Assembly (NCBI GenBank): GCA_033720895.1
Contig: JAWWBS010000011.1
Location: 1 to 49,749, forward strand
Direction of reading: 5' to 3'
DNA: 49,749 bases
DNA from: Gammaproteobacteria bacterium
Lineage (GTDB): Bacteria; Pseudomonadota; Gammaproteobacteria; Natronospirales; JAJUFS01
Under the pieces are notes generated by a model, which was not told the origin of the DNA, made no database searches, and was given only the letters and a program-made list of their open reading frames with translations. Position numbers and translations under genes: made by a program. The stretch's first letter is position 1; each line of letters opens with the position of its first letter. Of the stretch, positions 24,981 through 33,130 are shown piece by piece.

Positions 24981-25912
24981 CACTCGGCCGCCTGCGCAAA
25001 CTGTTGCTGGTGATCACGTTGCTGGCCGTGTTCTTCCTGAGCCTGCGCAGCCTGAAGGTCGACCAGCTGGCGTACGCCGTTCAATCGCTCGGGCCGCTGC
25101 TCCTGGCCGGCCTGGCCTTGCTGCTGTTCGCCACCCGATTGTTCCAGGCCTTGCTGCTGCGACTGTCCTTGCGCAAGTCGGGCTCGCCGCCGTTGTCGCT
25201 TGGACAGTGCCTGGACCTGGTAGCCAGCAAGGGCCTGTTCCTGCAAGTTGCCGGCGGCGGCGCCGTGGTTGCCCAGGGATGGATCGCCCGGGATCGCCTC
25301 GGGATCCGCGTTGGTGATTTTGCCAATGCGGCTTTCTGGCGAATACACGCCCAACTGGCATCCTTGCTGATGCTGGCCCCATTGCCGTTCCTTGCATGGC
25401 ATGGCGGGTCCTGGCAGGCCATCACCGGATGGCTGTTTGTCGCAGGCCTGATCATGCTGATGCTGGCAACTGCCTGGCTGGTTCGTGACTGGCCACGATG
25501 GCGGCAATTCCTGCTCCGTCGCCTGCCTGCGGTTTCCCCGCAACTCGACGCCTTGCCCGGGCAGATGGTGACACCCGGCGTGGTCGGCTGGCTCGGCTAC
25601 CTGCTGCTGTCGTTCCTGATCGTGGCACTGCGGTTTGCGAGGCTGTGTTTGATTGCAGCGGTGGTGGCGCCCGAGATCCCTGCGCTGTTGCTGGCGAAGG
25701 CATTCGTCCTGGCTGAGGTGACGGTCATCCTGCCATTGACACCCGGCGGGCTTGGAGTGAGGGAGCTGGCGCTGGCTGCTGGCGGGGGCCTGCAAAACGC
25801 CTTTGACACACTGTTACTGATTGCCCTGCTGGACCTGGCACTGGTGCTGTTGTTCAACCTGGCTCACGGCGCCATCGCGCAGGCGCGCCTGTTTGGATCA
25901 ACAAGGGATTGA
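24977..25912 (+). CDS. Flippase-like membrane protein (UPF0104/LPG-synthase TM domain family)
   Basis: A 311-residue integral inner-membrane protein with about eight hydrophobic segments. The motif PLTPGGLGVREL near residues 254-265 is the signature of the UPF0104 / flippase-like domain family, found in AglD-like proteins and the membrane part of lysylphosphatidylglycerol synthases. The start is a GTG overlapping the previous stop (GTGA). Last in a five-gene overlapping operon of glycan genes, it may flip or otherwise handle the lipid-linked sugar, but the biochemical role of this family is poorly settled. It converges with the methyltransferase gene, 20 bases away. Confidence 0.82.
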   Translation: MTLGRLRKLLLVITLLAVFFLSLRSLKVDQLAYAVQSLGPLLLAGLALLLFATRLFQALLLRLSLRKSGSPPLSLGQCLDLVASKGLFLQVAGGGAVVAQGWIARDRLGIRVGDFANAAFWRIHAQLASLLMLAPLPFLAWHGGSWQAITGWLFVAGLIMLMLATAWLVRDWPRWRQFLLRRLPAVSPQLDALPGQMVTPGVVGWLGYLLLSFLIVALRFARLCLIAAVVAPEIPALLLAKAFVLAEVTVILPLTPGGLGVRELALAAGGGLQNAFDTLLLIALLDLALVLLFNLAHGAIAQARLFGSTRD

Positions 25913-25932
25913 GCATGCGTCCCGCGTGACGC

Positions 25933-26601
25933 TCACCGGCGGGCATAGATGTAGAAGTCGGCAAAACTGCCACCAAGAAGACCAAGGAACCTGGCCGGAT
26001 AACGGTTGGGCACTGTCTCGACCAGTTTCCAGCCTGGTGCCAGGCGCGCCACGTCATCGACAAAACGACGATGCCGGACATGCCGGTGGGTGAGGAAAGG
26101 CAGGCTGGTCTTGTTGCTGGAATAGATGATTACCAGGCGCTCCGCGAGAGCGAACAACTGCTGCAGGTACAACTGGTAAACCTCGTCTTCGACCAGGTGG
26201 TAAAGCACATCCAGCGACAGCGCGGCATCACTGTGCTTTCCGGCAGCCGAGGGTTCGAACCGGGCCGGATCATAGAGCTCGCAGGAAAAGCCCGTTCGGC
26301 CTGCAAACCGCTCGGCACATCGCTGGATTGCACCCGGCGCCACATCCAGCCCCAGGTAGCGATCTACGTCGAACAGCAAGGCCTGGTTACCATCTCCGCA
26401 GCCAAGTTCGACCAGGGTCTCGATGCCGTGCTTGGCCACCAGTCGATTGATGACTTCGGCCTTGAATTCCGCAAAATGGCCATAAGAACCGGCACCAGAA
26501 TCACCACCCTCCGCATACCGCTGCGACCAGTAGTCTCCTGAGCCCGAAAAATCAATGTTTTTCAGGAAGTTGCGAACGAACTGGGGTAACCTAGTCGGCA
26601 A
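25933..26601 (-). CDS. Class I SAM-dependent methyltransferase
   Basis: A 222-residue cytoplasmic methyltransferase. The SAM-binding motif I is LVELGCGDGNQ (residues 63-73), followed by an acidic strand end (YLGLDVAP) and a motif IV-like LSLDVLYHL. The N-terminal YWSQRYAEGGDSGAGSYG stretch is common in methyltransferases encoded in polysaccharide and glycosylation loci. The start is a TTG at 26601 with a weak ribosome-binding site and no better ATG nearby. It faces the glycan operon tail to tail, and could methylate a sugar made there; substrate is unknown. Confidence 0.82.
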   Translation of the reverse strand: MPTRLPQFVRNFLKNIDFSGSGDYWSQRYAEGGDSGAGSYGHFAEFKAEVINRLVAKHGIETLVELGCGDGNQALLFDVDRYLGLDVAPGAIQRCAERFAGRTGFSCELYDPARFEPSAAGKHSDAALSLDVLYHLVEDEVYQLYLQQLFALAERLVIIYSSNKTSLPFLTHRHVRHRRFVDDVARLAPGWKLVETVPNRYPARFLGLLGGSFADFYIYARR

Positions 26602-26732
26602 GGTGTGACGCCTCGGAAGGATTGGGGCTGGTCGCGATTATTCAGCTTGGACAAAACCGCATCGTCCACCTACTATAACCATAAGAATTATTAAGGAATA
26701 CTCCTAGCTCACTAATTTATAGAGGATTTTCC
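26602..26732. other. AT-rich intergenic region upstream of pilB
   Basis: This 131-base gap is clearly richer in A+T than its surroundings. It contains TTGGAC (26647-26652) 18 bases from TACTAT (26671-26676), a weak sigma-70-like pair, an overlapping TATAAC, and GAGG seven bases before the pilB GTG. It probably contains the pilBCD promoter. No sigma-54 motif is visible, so pilB appears uncoupled from the pilin promoters. Confidence 0.45.
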
Positions 26733-28454
26733 GTGGCGACACCGTCGGTAAAAACCAACTTGGGTGGTCTCGGCCGCAAGCTGGTCATGGAAGGCATTGT
26801 CCAGGAGGACGCTGCCCAGGAAGCCATGCAGCTTGCGAACAAGGAAAAGCGCCCCTTCGTTTCAGTTGTTGTCGAAAAAGGCATGGCCAAGGCCGCCGAC
26901 ATCGCTGCAGCGGCCTCCACGGAATTCGGCGTGCCGATGATGGACCTCGGCGTGGTGGATCTCGACATCGAGACCGTCAAGCTGGTCGACACCAAGCTGA
27001 TCCAGAAGCATCACGCCCTGCCTGTCTACAAGCGCGGCAAGCGCCTGTTCATTGCCATTTCCGATCCGACCAACCTTGCTGCACTGGACGAAATCAAGTT
27101 CCAGACCAGCATGACGGTCGATGCAGTCGTCGTCGAGGAAGACAAGCTGCAGAAGATCATCGAGAAGGCGCTGGAAGCAGCCGACACCTCGATGGCAGAG
27201 CTGTCCGAAGGCGACCTGGAGGATCTCGACAACCTCGACGTCTCCGGGGGTGACGAGGAAACCGATCACGGTGGTGCCGAGGATATCGACGATGCGCCGG
27301 TGGTGCGCTTCGTGAACAAGGTGCTGCTGGACGCCATCAACAAGGGCGCGTCTGACATTCACTTCGAGCCTTACGAAAAGTTCTACCGCGTGCGCTTCCG
27401 CATGGACGGCATGCTGCACGAAATGGCCAGCCCTCCAATCCAGCTCGGCGGCAAGATCTCGGCGCGCCTGAAGGTCATGTCGCGCATGGACATTGCCGAA
27501 CGTCGCGTTCCGCAGGATGGTCGCATCAAGATGAAGCTGTCCAAGACACGCGCCATCGATTTTCGTGTCAACACCTGTCCGACCCTGTTCGGCGAGAAGA
27601 TCGTGCTGCGTATCCTGGATCCGTCCAGTGCCAAGCTGGGTATCGATGCGCTGGGTTACGAGGACTTCCAGAAAGACCTCTACATGGCAAACCTGGCCAA
27701 GCCGTACGGCATGATCCTGGTGACCGGCCCGACCGGTTCGGGTAAGACGGTCTCGCTCTATACCGGCGTGAACATCCTGAACACCCCGGACCGCAACATC
27801 TCCACTGCCGAGGATCCGGCGGAAATCCAGTTGCCCGGTGTGAACCAGGTCAACGTCAACCCCAAGGTGGGTCTGACATTCTCCTCGGCATTGAAGGCAT
27901 TCCTGCGACAGGATCCGGACATCATCCTGGTGGGTGAGATTCGTGACCTGGAAACGGCCGAGATCGCGATCAAGGCCGCGCAGACAGGTCACATGGTGCT
28001 CTCGACCCTGCATACCAACGACGCGCCGAAGACGTTGACTCGAATGGTCGACATGGGTGTTGCACCCTTCTCCATCGCGTCGGCAGTCAACCTGATCATT
28101 GCGCAACGACTGGCACGCCGCCTCTGCCCGCATTGCAAGGAAAAGCAGGACGTCCCCAAGGAAGCCCTGCTGAAGGAAGGCTTTACCGAAGCGGAGATCG
28201 ATGAAGGCATAACGATTCTCGGCCCCAAGGGCTGCGACCAGTGTGTCGAGGGCTACAAGGGCCGAACCGGTATCTACCAGGTCATGCCTGTTTCGGAAGC
28301 CATGGGCAAGATCATCATGGAAGGCGGTAATTCGATGCAGATCGCCAAGCAAGCCGAGGAAGAAGGCATCCCGGATCTTAGGAAGTCGGGCTTGAAGAAA
28401 GTGAAGGATGGCCTGATCGGCCTTGCAGAACTGAATCGCGTGACCACTGACTGA
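26733..28454 (+). CDS. pilB: Type IV pilus extension ATPase PilB
   Basis: Hexameric cytoplasmic ATPase that powers pilus extension. The 573 residues include an N-terminal MshEN/GSPII_E domain, a central RFRMDGMLHEM segment, Walker A GPTGSGKT (about 332), the Asp box and Walker B (ILVGEIRDLETAEIA), the His box (TGHMVLSTLHTNDA) and a zinc-binding tetracysteine (CPHC and CDQC) near the C-terminus that separates PilB from the retraction ATPase PilT. The start is a GTG at 26733. pilC follows after 14 bases. Confidence 0.97.
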   Translation: MATPSVKTNLGGLGRKLVMEGIVQEDAAQEAMQLANKEKRPFVSVVVEKGMAKAADIAAAASTEFGVPMMDLGVVDLDIETVKLVDTKLIQKHHALPVYKRGKRLFIAISDPTNLAALDEIKFQTSMTVDAVVVEEDKLQKIIEKALEAADTSMAELSEGDLEDLDNLDVSGGDEETDHGGAEDIDDAPVVRFVNKVLLDAINKGASDIHFEPYEKFYRVRFRMDGMLHEMASPPIQLGGKISARLKVMSRMDIAERRVPQDGRIKMKLSKTRAIDFRVNTCPTLFGEKIVLRILDPSSAKLGIDALGYEDFQKDLYMANLAKPYGMILVTGPTGSGKTVSLYTGVNILNTPDRNISTAEDPAEIQLPGVNQVNVNPKVGLTFSSALKAFLRQDPDIILVGEIRDLETAEIAIKAAQTGHMVLSTLHTNDAPKTLTRMVDMGVAPFSIASAVNLIIAQRLARRLCPHCKEKQDVPKEALLKEGFTEAEIDEGITILGPKGCDQCVEGYKGRTGIYQVMPVSEAMGKIIMEGGNSMQIAKQAEEEGIPDLRKSGLKKVKDGLIGLAELNRVTTD

Positions 28455-28468
28455 TAACAGGGAAACTC

Positions 28469-29683
28469 ATGGCGGACGTTAAGGAATTCAACTGGACCTG
28501 GGAAGGCACCGACAAACGCGGCAATCGCGTCAGGGGCAAGACCCTTGGACAGAATGAGCAATCGGTCAAGGGCGAACTCCGCAGGATGGGCATCAGCCCC
28601 ATCAAGATCAAGAAGGGCAAGGCCGTTGGCGCGTCCTCCAAGGGCAAACCCATCACTACCGGCGACATCGCCGTTTTTTCGCGACAGATGGCCACGATGA
28701 TGTCTGCTGGTGTGCCGCTGGTGCAGTCCTTCGACATCGTCGGCAAGGGCCACGAAAACCCGAACATGCAGACCTTGATCATGGAGATCAAGGCATCGGT
28801 CGAAGGCGGCGCTTCTCTGGCTGAAGGCCTGGCACAGCATCCTTTGTATTTCGACGACCTGTTCGTGAATCTTGTGGAAGCCGGCGAGCAGGCCGGTGCC
28901 CTGGAAACGCTGCTGGACAAGATCGCGACCTACAAGGAAAAGACCGAGGCAATCAAGAAGAAGATCAAGAAGGCGCTGACCTATCCGATCGCGGTACTTG
29001 TGATTGCTTTCATCGTGACCGCAATCCTGCTGATTTTCGTGATCCCGCAGTTCGAGGAACTGTTCAGTGGCTTCGGTGCAGACCTCCCGGCCTTCACCCA
29101 GATGGTCATCAACTTGTCCGAGTTCGTGCGCGACAAGGGCTTTTTCATCGCCGCCGCCATCGCCGGTTTCTTCAGTACCTTCTTCTACTTCAAGAAGCGT
29201 TCCCGCAAGTTCCGCGAATTCCTCGATCGTACGGCGCTGAAGATTCCCGTGGTGGGCGACATCCTGACCAAGTCGGCAATCGCCCGCTTCGCACGCACCC
29301 TGTCGACCATGTTTGCTGCCGGTGTACCGCTGGTGGAAGCACTGGAAAGCGTCTCGGGTGCCTGTGGCAACATCATTTACGAGGAAGGCGTGCTGCAGAT
29401 GAAGGACCAGGTATCGACCGGTCAGCAGCTCAATATCGCCATGGACCAGACGGACCTCTTCCCGAACATGGTGGTGCAGATGATTGCCATTGGTGAAGAG
29501 TCAGGCGCCATCGATCAGATGGCCGACAAGGTCGCAGATTTCTTCGAGGCCGAGGTGGACGATGCGGTAGACAACATGTCCAGCCTCATGGAGCCGCTGA
29601 TCATGGCCGTGCTGGGCGTCCTGGTAGGCGGCCTGGTCGTCGCCATGTACCTGCCAATCTTCAAGATGGGTTCGGTCGTCTAA
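28469..29683 (+). CDS. pilC: Type IV pilus inner-membrane platform protein PilC
   Basis: Polytopic platform protein through which PilB drives pilin insertion. At 404 residues it has the duplicated T2SSF domain; repeats open with FSRQMATMMSAGVPLVQSF and FARTLSTMFAAGVPLVEAL, and three membrane segments are near 170-195, 220-240 and 375-398. The N-terminal FNWTWEGTDKRGNRVRGK is the usual PilC opening. It lies between pilB and pilD with short spacers, in a single operon. Confidence 0.97.
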   Translation: MADVKEFNWTWEGTDKRGNRVRGKTLGQNEQSVKGELRRMGISPIKIKKGKAVGASSKGKPITTGDIAVFSRQMATMMSAGVPLVQSFDIVGKGHENPNMQTLIMEIKASVEGGASLAEGLAQHPLYFDDLFVNLVEAGEQAGALETLLDKIATYKEKTEAIKKKIKKALTYPIAVLVIAFIVTAILLIFVIPQFEELFSGFGADLPAFTQMVINLSEFVRDKGFFIAAAIAGFFSTFFYFKKRSRKFREFLDRTALKIPVVGDILTKSAIARFARTLSTMFAAGVPLVEALESVSGACGNIIYEEGVLQMKDQVSTGQQLNIAMDQTDLFPNMVVQMIAIGEESGAIDQMADKVADFFEAEVDDAVDNMSSLMEPLIMAVLGVLVGGLVVAMYLPIFKMGSVV

Positions 29684-29699
29684 AAATCCGGAGAGCTTC

Positions 29700-30569
29700 G
29701 TGAACAATCTCTTGCTGTTACTGGAATCCAGTATGGCGGCGTGGGTTTCCGTCGCCATCGTGCTCGGTCTGATGATCGGCAGTTTCCTGAACGTGGTCAT
29801 TCATCGCTTGCCGCTCATGCTGGAACGGGAATGGCGCTCGCAGAGTCGGGAAATGCTCGAGCTGCCGGCAGCGGACGATGGCGAAAAGCTCACCCTGGTC
29901 ACACCACGCTCTCGATGCCCGCATTGTGGTCACCCCATCAGTGCGCTCGAAAACATTCCCTTGCTCAGCTATGCCGTGCTCGGCGGCAAGTGCCGTGGCT
30001 GCAAGGCCGGGATTTCCTTGCGTTACCCGGCCGTAGAATTGCTCACTGGCCTGCTCACCGGCCTGGTTGCCTGGCAGTTCGGATTCACGCTGGCCGCATT
30101 CGGCGGCATGCTGTTCTGCTGGTTGCTGATTTCGATGACATTCATCGACCTGGACCACCAGCTGCTGCCGGACAACCTGACCCTCCCACTGCTCTGGCTC
30201 GGACTGCTGTTCAGCCTGGGGAACGTCTACGTGTCCCCTGCAGTCGCGATCATCGGCGCCGCTTGTGGCTACCTGTCGCTGTGGCTGGTGTTCCAGGGCT
30301 TCAAGCTGGCCACCGGCAAGGAGGGCATGGGTTACGGCGATTTCAAGTTGTTTGCGGCCCTCGGAGCCTGGCTCGGCTGGAGCATGCTGCCATTGGTGAT
30401 CCTGCTGGCCTCGGGTGTCGGCGCCGTGGTCGGCATCAGCATGATCCTTTTCGGAGACCAGAAACGGAGCCAGCCGATTCCGTTCGGCCCCTTCCTGGCA
30501 GCAGCCGGCCTGATCGCATTTCTGGCCGGCGACCCGATTGTAGGCTGGTATCTCGGACTGTACCGCTGA
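29700..30569 (+). CDS. pilD: Prepilin peptidase/N-methyltransferase PilD
   Basis: Inner-membrane aspartic protease that removes the leader of type IV prepilins (and type II secretion pseudopilins) and methylates the new N-terminal Phe. The 289 residues contain the cytoplasmic zinc tetracysteine C73/C76/C98/C101 (CPHC, CRGC), and both catalytic aspartate motifs: FIDLDHQLLPD and GYGDFKLFAALG. About eight membrane segments are visible. The start is a GTG at 29700 with GGAGAG upstream. It would process both pilins encoded 10 kb upstream. Confidence 0.97.
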   Translation: MNNLLLLLESSMAAWVSVAIVLGLMIGSFLNVVIHRLPLMLEREWRSQSREMLELPAADDGEKLTLVTPRSRCPHCGHPISALENIPLLSYAVLGGKCRGCKAGISLRYPAVELLTGLLTGLVAWQFGFTLAAFGGMLFCWLLISMTFIDLDHQLLPDNLTLPLLWLGLLFSLGNVYVSPAVAIIGAACGYLSLWLVFQGFKLATGKEGMGYGDFKLFAALGAWLGWSMLPLVILLASGVGAVVGISMILFGDQKRSQPIPFGPFLAAAGLIAFLAGDPIVGWYLGLYR

Positions 30570-30571
30570 GC

Positions 30572-31189
30572 ATGCTCAGAGTCGGGCTGACAGGTGGTAT
30601 CGCAGCTGGCAAATCCGCGGTTGCCGGCGAACTCATCAAGCGCGGCAACCCGGTCATCGATAGCGATACCATCGCGCGTGACCTTGTCGAGCCTGGCGCC
30701 CCCGGCCTTAACGCCCTGGTCGGCCGACTGGGCCAGGACATCCTGCAGCCCGACGGGCACCTGGATCGCAGCGAACTGCGGCAACGAATCTTCAGCGACG
30801 ATGCGCTGCGTGCCGAAGTCGACGCGCTGCTGCATCCGCTGATCCTCAGGGAAATCGAGCAACAACTGCAGTCGCACCTGAACGCACCGGTGGTCTACAT
30901 CGATATACCCTTGCTGGTCGAAAAGGGTTTCGAAAAGCATGTCGACAAAGTCCTGGTCGTACAGGCTCCGGAGGCGTCGCGGCTGGCGCGACTTGTCGAA
31001 CGCGATGATGTCAGCGAGCAACAGGCTCGTGCAGCCATGCGCAGCCAGGCCACCGACGAGCAGCGTGCCGCCGTCGCAGATCACGTGATCGTGAATGATG
31101 GCAGCCTGCAGGAGCTGGCAGCGGCGGTGAAAACCGTGGACGAAACATTTCACGGCATTGCCCTTGCGAACGGGACTGCGTCAGAATAA
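30572..31189 (+). CDS. coaE: Dephospho-CoA kinase
   Basis: Final enzyme of coenzyme A synthesis; phosphorylates the 3'-hydroxyl of dephospho-CoA with ATP. The 205 residues start at ATG 30572, two bases after the pilD stop. The P-loop is GGIAAGKS, followed by VIDSDTIARDLV (catalytic Asp) and DIPLLVEKGFEKHVDKVLVV, all typical of CoaE. pilD-coaE-zapD-yacG is a conserved order in gammaproteobacteria. Confidence 0.97.
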   Translation: MLRVGLTGGIAAGKSAVAGELIKRGNPVIDSDTIARDLVEPGAPGLNALVGRLGQDILQPDGHLDRSELRQRIFSDDALRAEVDALLHPLILREIEQQLQSHLNAPVVYIDIPLLVEKGFEKHVDKVLVVQAPEASRLARLVERDDVSEQQARAAMRSQATDEQRAAVADHVIVNDGSLQELAAAVKTVDETFHGIALANGTASE

Positions 31190-31193
31190 GCCG

Positions 31194-31967
31194 ATGGCCA
31201 CCGACTGGATAAACTACGAACTCCCCTTGAACGAACGCGTTCGGGCTTTCATGCGCCTCGAGCACCTGTTCGATCGCTTTGCCCGTCACAGCCGCGGCGA
31301 AGATCCCTGGGACAGTCGCGCAGCCATCAACGCGTTGCTCGAGGCGATGGGTATCCTCGGCAGGGGTGACCTGCGCAGCGAGATCCTGAAGGAGATGGAC
31401 AAGCAACGCCAGACCTTGTCGAGGCTCAAGAACCGGCAAGGCATCGACGACGAGCGACTGGAGTCGATCCTGGTCTCCCTGGAAAAGCTGAAACAGCGGC
31501 TGGACGACTCTCCGGCCCAGGTCGACAAGGCGTTGAAGGAAAACGATTTCCTGTCCGCCATCAAGCAACGCAATACCATCCCGGGCGGAACCTGCGGTTT
31601 TGACATCCCTTCCCTGCAGAACTGGCTGTTGTCGCCAGTCGCAAAGCGCCATGCCGATCTCGAAAGCTGGCACGCCGGCCTCGATGCCATGGAACGCTGC
31701 ATTCGACTGGTACTGATGCTCTTGCGAGAAAGCGATTCACCCAGGAACGAAGTGGCCGAGAAAGGTTATTTCCAGAGCACCCTGGATTCCCAAGGCAGCT
31801 ACCAGCTGATCCGCGTGCAGATACCTGCGGATGCCGGACTGTTCCCTGAGATCAGCGGCGGCAAGCATCGATTCACGATTCGCTTTCTGACCCAGCCGGA
31901 TACGGATGTCCGCCCCAAACAGGTCGACCACGACGTCAACTTCCGCTTGCTCTGTTGCCAGTTATGA
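31194..31967 (+). CDS. zapD: Cell division protein ZapD
   Basis: Cytoplasmic FtsZ-associated factor that bundles FtsZ protofilaments and binds the conserved FtsZ C-terminal peptide. The 257 residues begin with [22 protein letters not shown], the family signature (DUF1342), an alpha-helical domain, then a C-terminal beta domain ([18 protein letters not shown]). I start it at ATG 31194 rather than the longer in-frame extension, because this gives the family's standard N-terminus. The gene sits four bases after coaE; its partner ftsZ is 7 kb away on the other strand. Confidence 0.95.
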   Translation: MATDWINYELPLNERVRAFMRLEHLFDRFARHSRGEDPWDSRAAINALLEAMGILGRGDLRSEILKEMDKQRQTLSRLKNRQGIDDERLESILVSLEKLKQRLDDSPAQVDKALKENDFLSAIKQRNTIPGGTCGFDIPSLQNWLLSPVAKRHADLESWHAGLDAMERCIRLVLMLLRESDSPRNEVAEKGYFQSTLDSQGSYQLIRVQIPADAGLFPEISGGKHRFTIRFLTQPDTDVRPKQVDHDVNFRLLCCQL

Positions 31968-32164
31968 AAAGATCGGACACCCAACAGCCGAGGCAGGTAC
32001 CCTGCCCGCATTGTGGTCAACCGGCCGTCTTCTCACCAGAGAACAAGTGGCGACCGTTCTGTTCAGAGCGCTGTCGGCTGATCGATCTCGGGGAGTGGTT
32101 TGCCGAGGAGCACGCCATTCCCGGCCAGGCTGCGGAGATTCCCGAAGACAGCAACGACAGCTGA
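31964..32164 (+). CDS. yacG: DNA gyrase inhibitor YacG
   Basis: Small zinc-binding protein of 66 residues that in E. coli binds GyrB and inhibits gyrase. The zinc site is C14-x2-C17 (CPHC) and C33-x3-C37 (CSERC), followed by the conserved [17 protein letters not shown]. The ATG at 31964 overlaps the zapD stop (ATGA); a TTG three codons earlier is possible but unneeded. The stop is only three bases from that of the convergent Nudix gene. Confidence 0.94.
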   Translation: MKRSDTQQPRQVPCPHCGQPAVFSPENKWRPFCSERCRLIDLGEWFAEEHAIPGQAAEIPEDSNDS

Positions 32165-32167
32165 TTT

Positions 32168-33124
32168 TCAGGACTTCCAGAATCCCCTGATTCCTGCGAC
32201 ACCCTGCCCGCCGTATTCCCAAGCCACGTCGGCATCGGCCGGCGTCATGCCACCAAGGGCGTAACTGGGCCTACCCGCATTTCGAGCCATCCCGGAAAAA
32301 CCTTTCCAGCCAATGGCCTGCATTTCAGGGTGCGAAAGCGTCGGTTTCACAGGGCTGATCAACAGCAGGTCGGCATCGAGACGAATCGCCTGGTCGAGTT
32401 CGGTGTCATCATGAACGGCAATCGATAGCAGCTTTCCCTCCGCTACCGGGCGGCCCGACGGTCGGGCGGCTTCGGCTGCGGGCAGATGAATGCCTGCGAC
32501 CTCGGGAAACGTGTCGAGCAGTTGCGGTGGACCGTTCAGGATCAAGTGCTCCGGTCGCACCCCGTGCTGGTCGAGCAAGCGGCGAACAAGTCCCTCGTAA
32601 TCACGGGGTGATAGTTGCGGTTGCCGGAGCTGCAAGAGCGGCGATGCCGCCGATGTCGATGCGAGACTGATGGCGAGGGAAGCCAACCAGGAATCTTCGT
32701 CATCACAAGGAGGCGTGATCAGAAGCTCGGTCGGAAGGTTTAGAGCCTGGAGCACGGGCTTGTCCGCTGGCAGGATGTCTTCATCATGCAATCGGGCACG
32801 CGAGACCCATTTCATCGCCTGGCCTTCCATCGCCTGCAAGCCGCCCGACCAGGCAGTCACCAGGAAAAACTGGAGTTCGACATCAAACTCCGGGTAGGAA
32901 TGAGACAGCGAAATAAGTGGCCGGCAGGACGCCGGCGCAATACCGAGCTCCTCACGAAGCTCCCTGTCCAACGCGGCCAGGGGCGGCTCACCGGTCTCGA
33001 TCTTGCCCCCTGGAAACTCCCACTGGCCGGCATGGGCCTTGCCCGCGGGACGCTGGGTTATCAGCACCCGGTCACCGTCGCAGAGGACTGCGGCAGCAAC
33101 TCGGATTCGTGACCGCTCAGGCAT
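32168..33124 (-). CDS. Nudix hydrolase (MutT-like) fused to a thiamine-phosphate-synthase-like domain
   Basis: A 318-residue two-domain protein. Residues 1-135 are a MutT-type Nudix hydrolase, expected to sanitise 8-oxo-dGTP; the Nudix box is complete, from G40 through E46 and R54-E55 to E58/E59-x-G61. Residues about 140-318 form a TIM-barrel like ThiE (LQLRQPQLSPRDYEGLV, GIHLPAAEA, GGMTPADADVAWEYGGQGVAGI). This MutT-ThiE-like fusion is known in pseudomonads and relatives; whether the second domain is active in thiamine synthesis is unclear. It starts six bases after secA, matching the secA-mutT pair of E. coli. Confidence 0.9.
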   Translation of the reverse strand: MPERSRIRVAAAVLCDGDRVLITQRPAGKAHAGQWEFPGGKIETGEPPLAALDRELREELGIAPASCRPLISLSHSYPEFDVELQFFLVTAWSGGLQAMEGQAMKWVSRARLHDEDILPADKPVLQALNLPTELLITPPCDDEDSWLASLAISLASTSAASPLLQLRQPQLSPRDYEGLVRRLLDQHGVRPEHLILNGPPQLLDTFPEVAGIHLPAAEAARPSGRPVAEGKLLSIAVHDDTELDQAIRLDADLLLISPVKPTLSHPEMQAIGWKGFSGMARNAGRPSYALGGMTPADADVAWEYGGQGVAGIRGFWKS

Positions 33125-33130
33125 CGAGCA

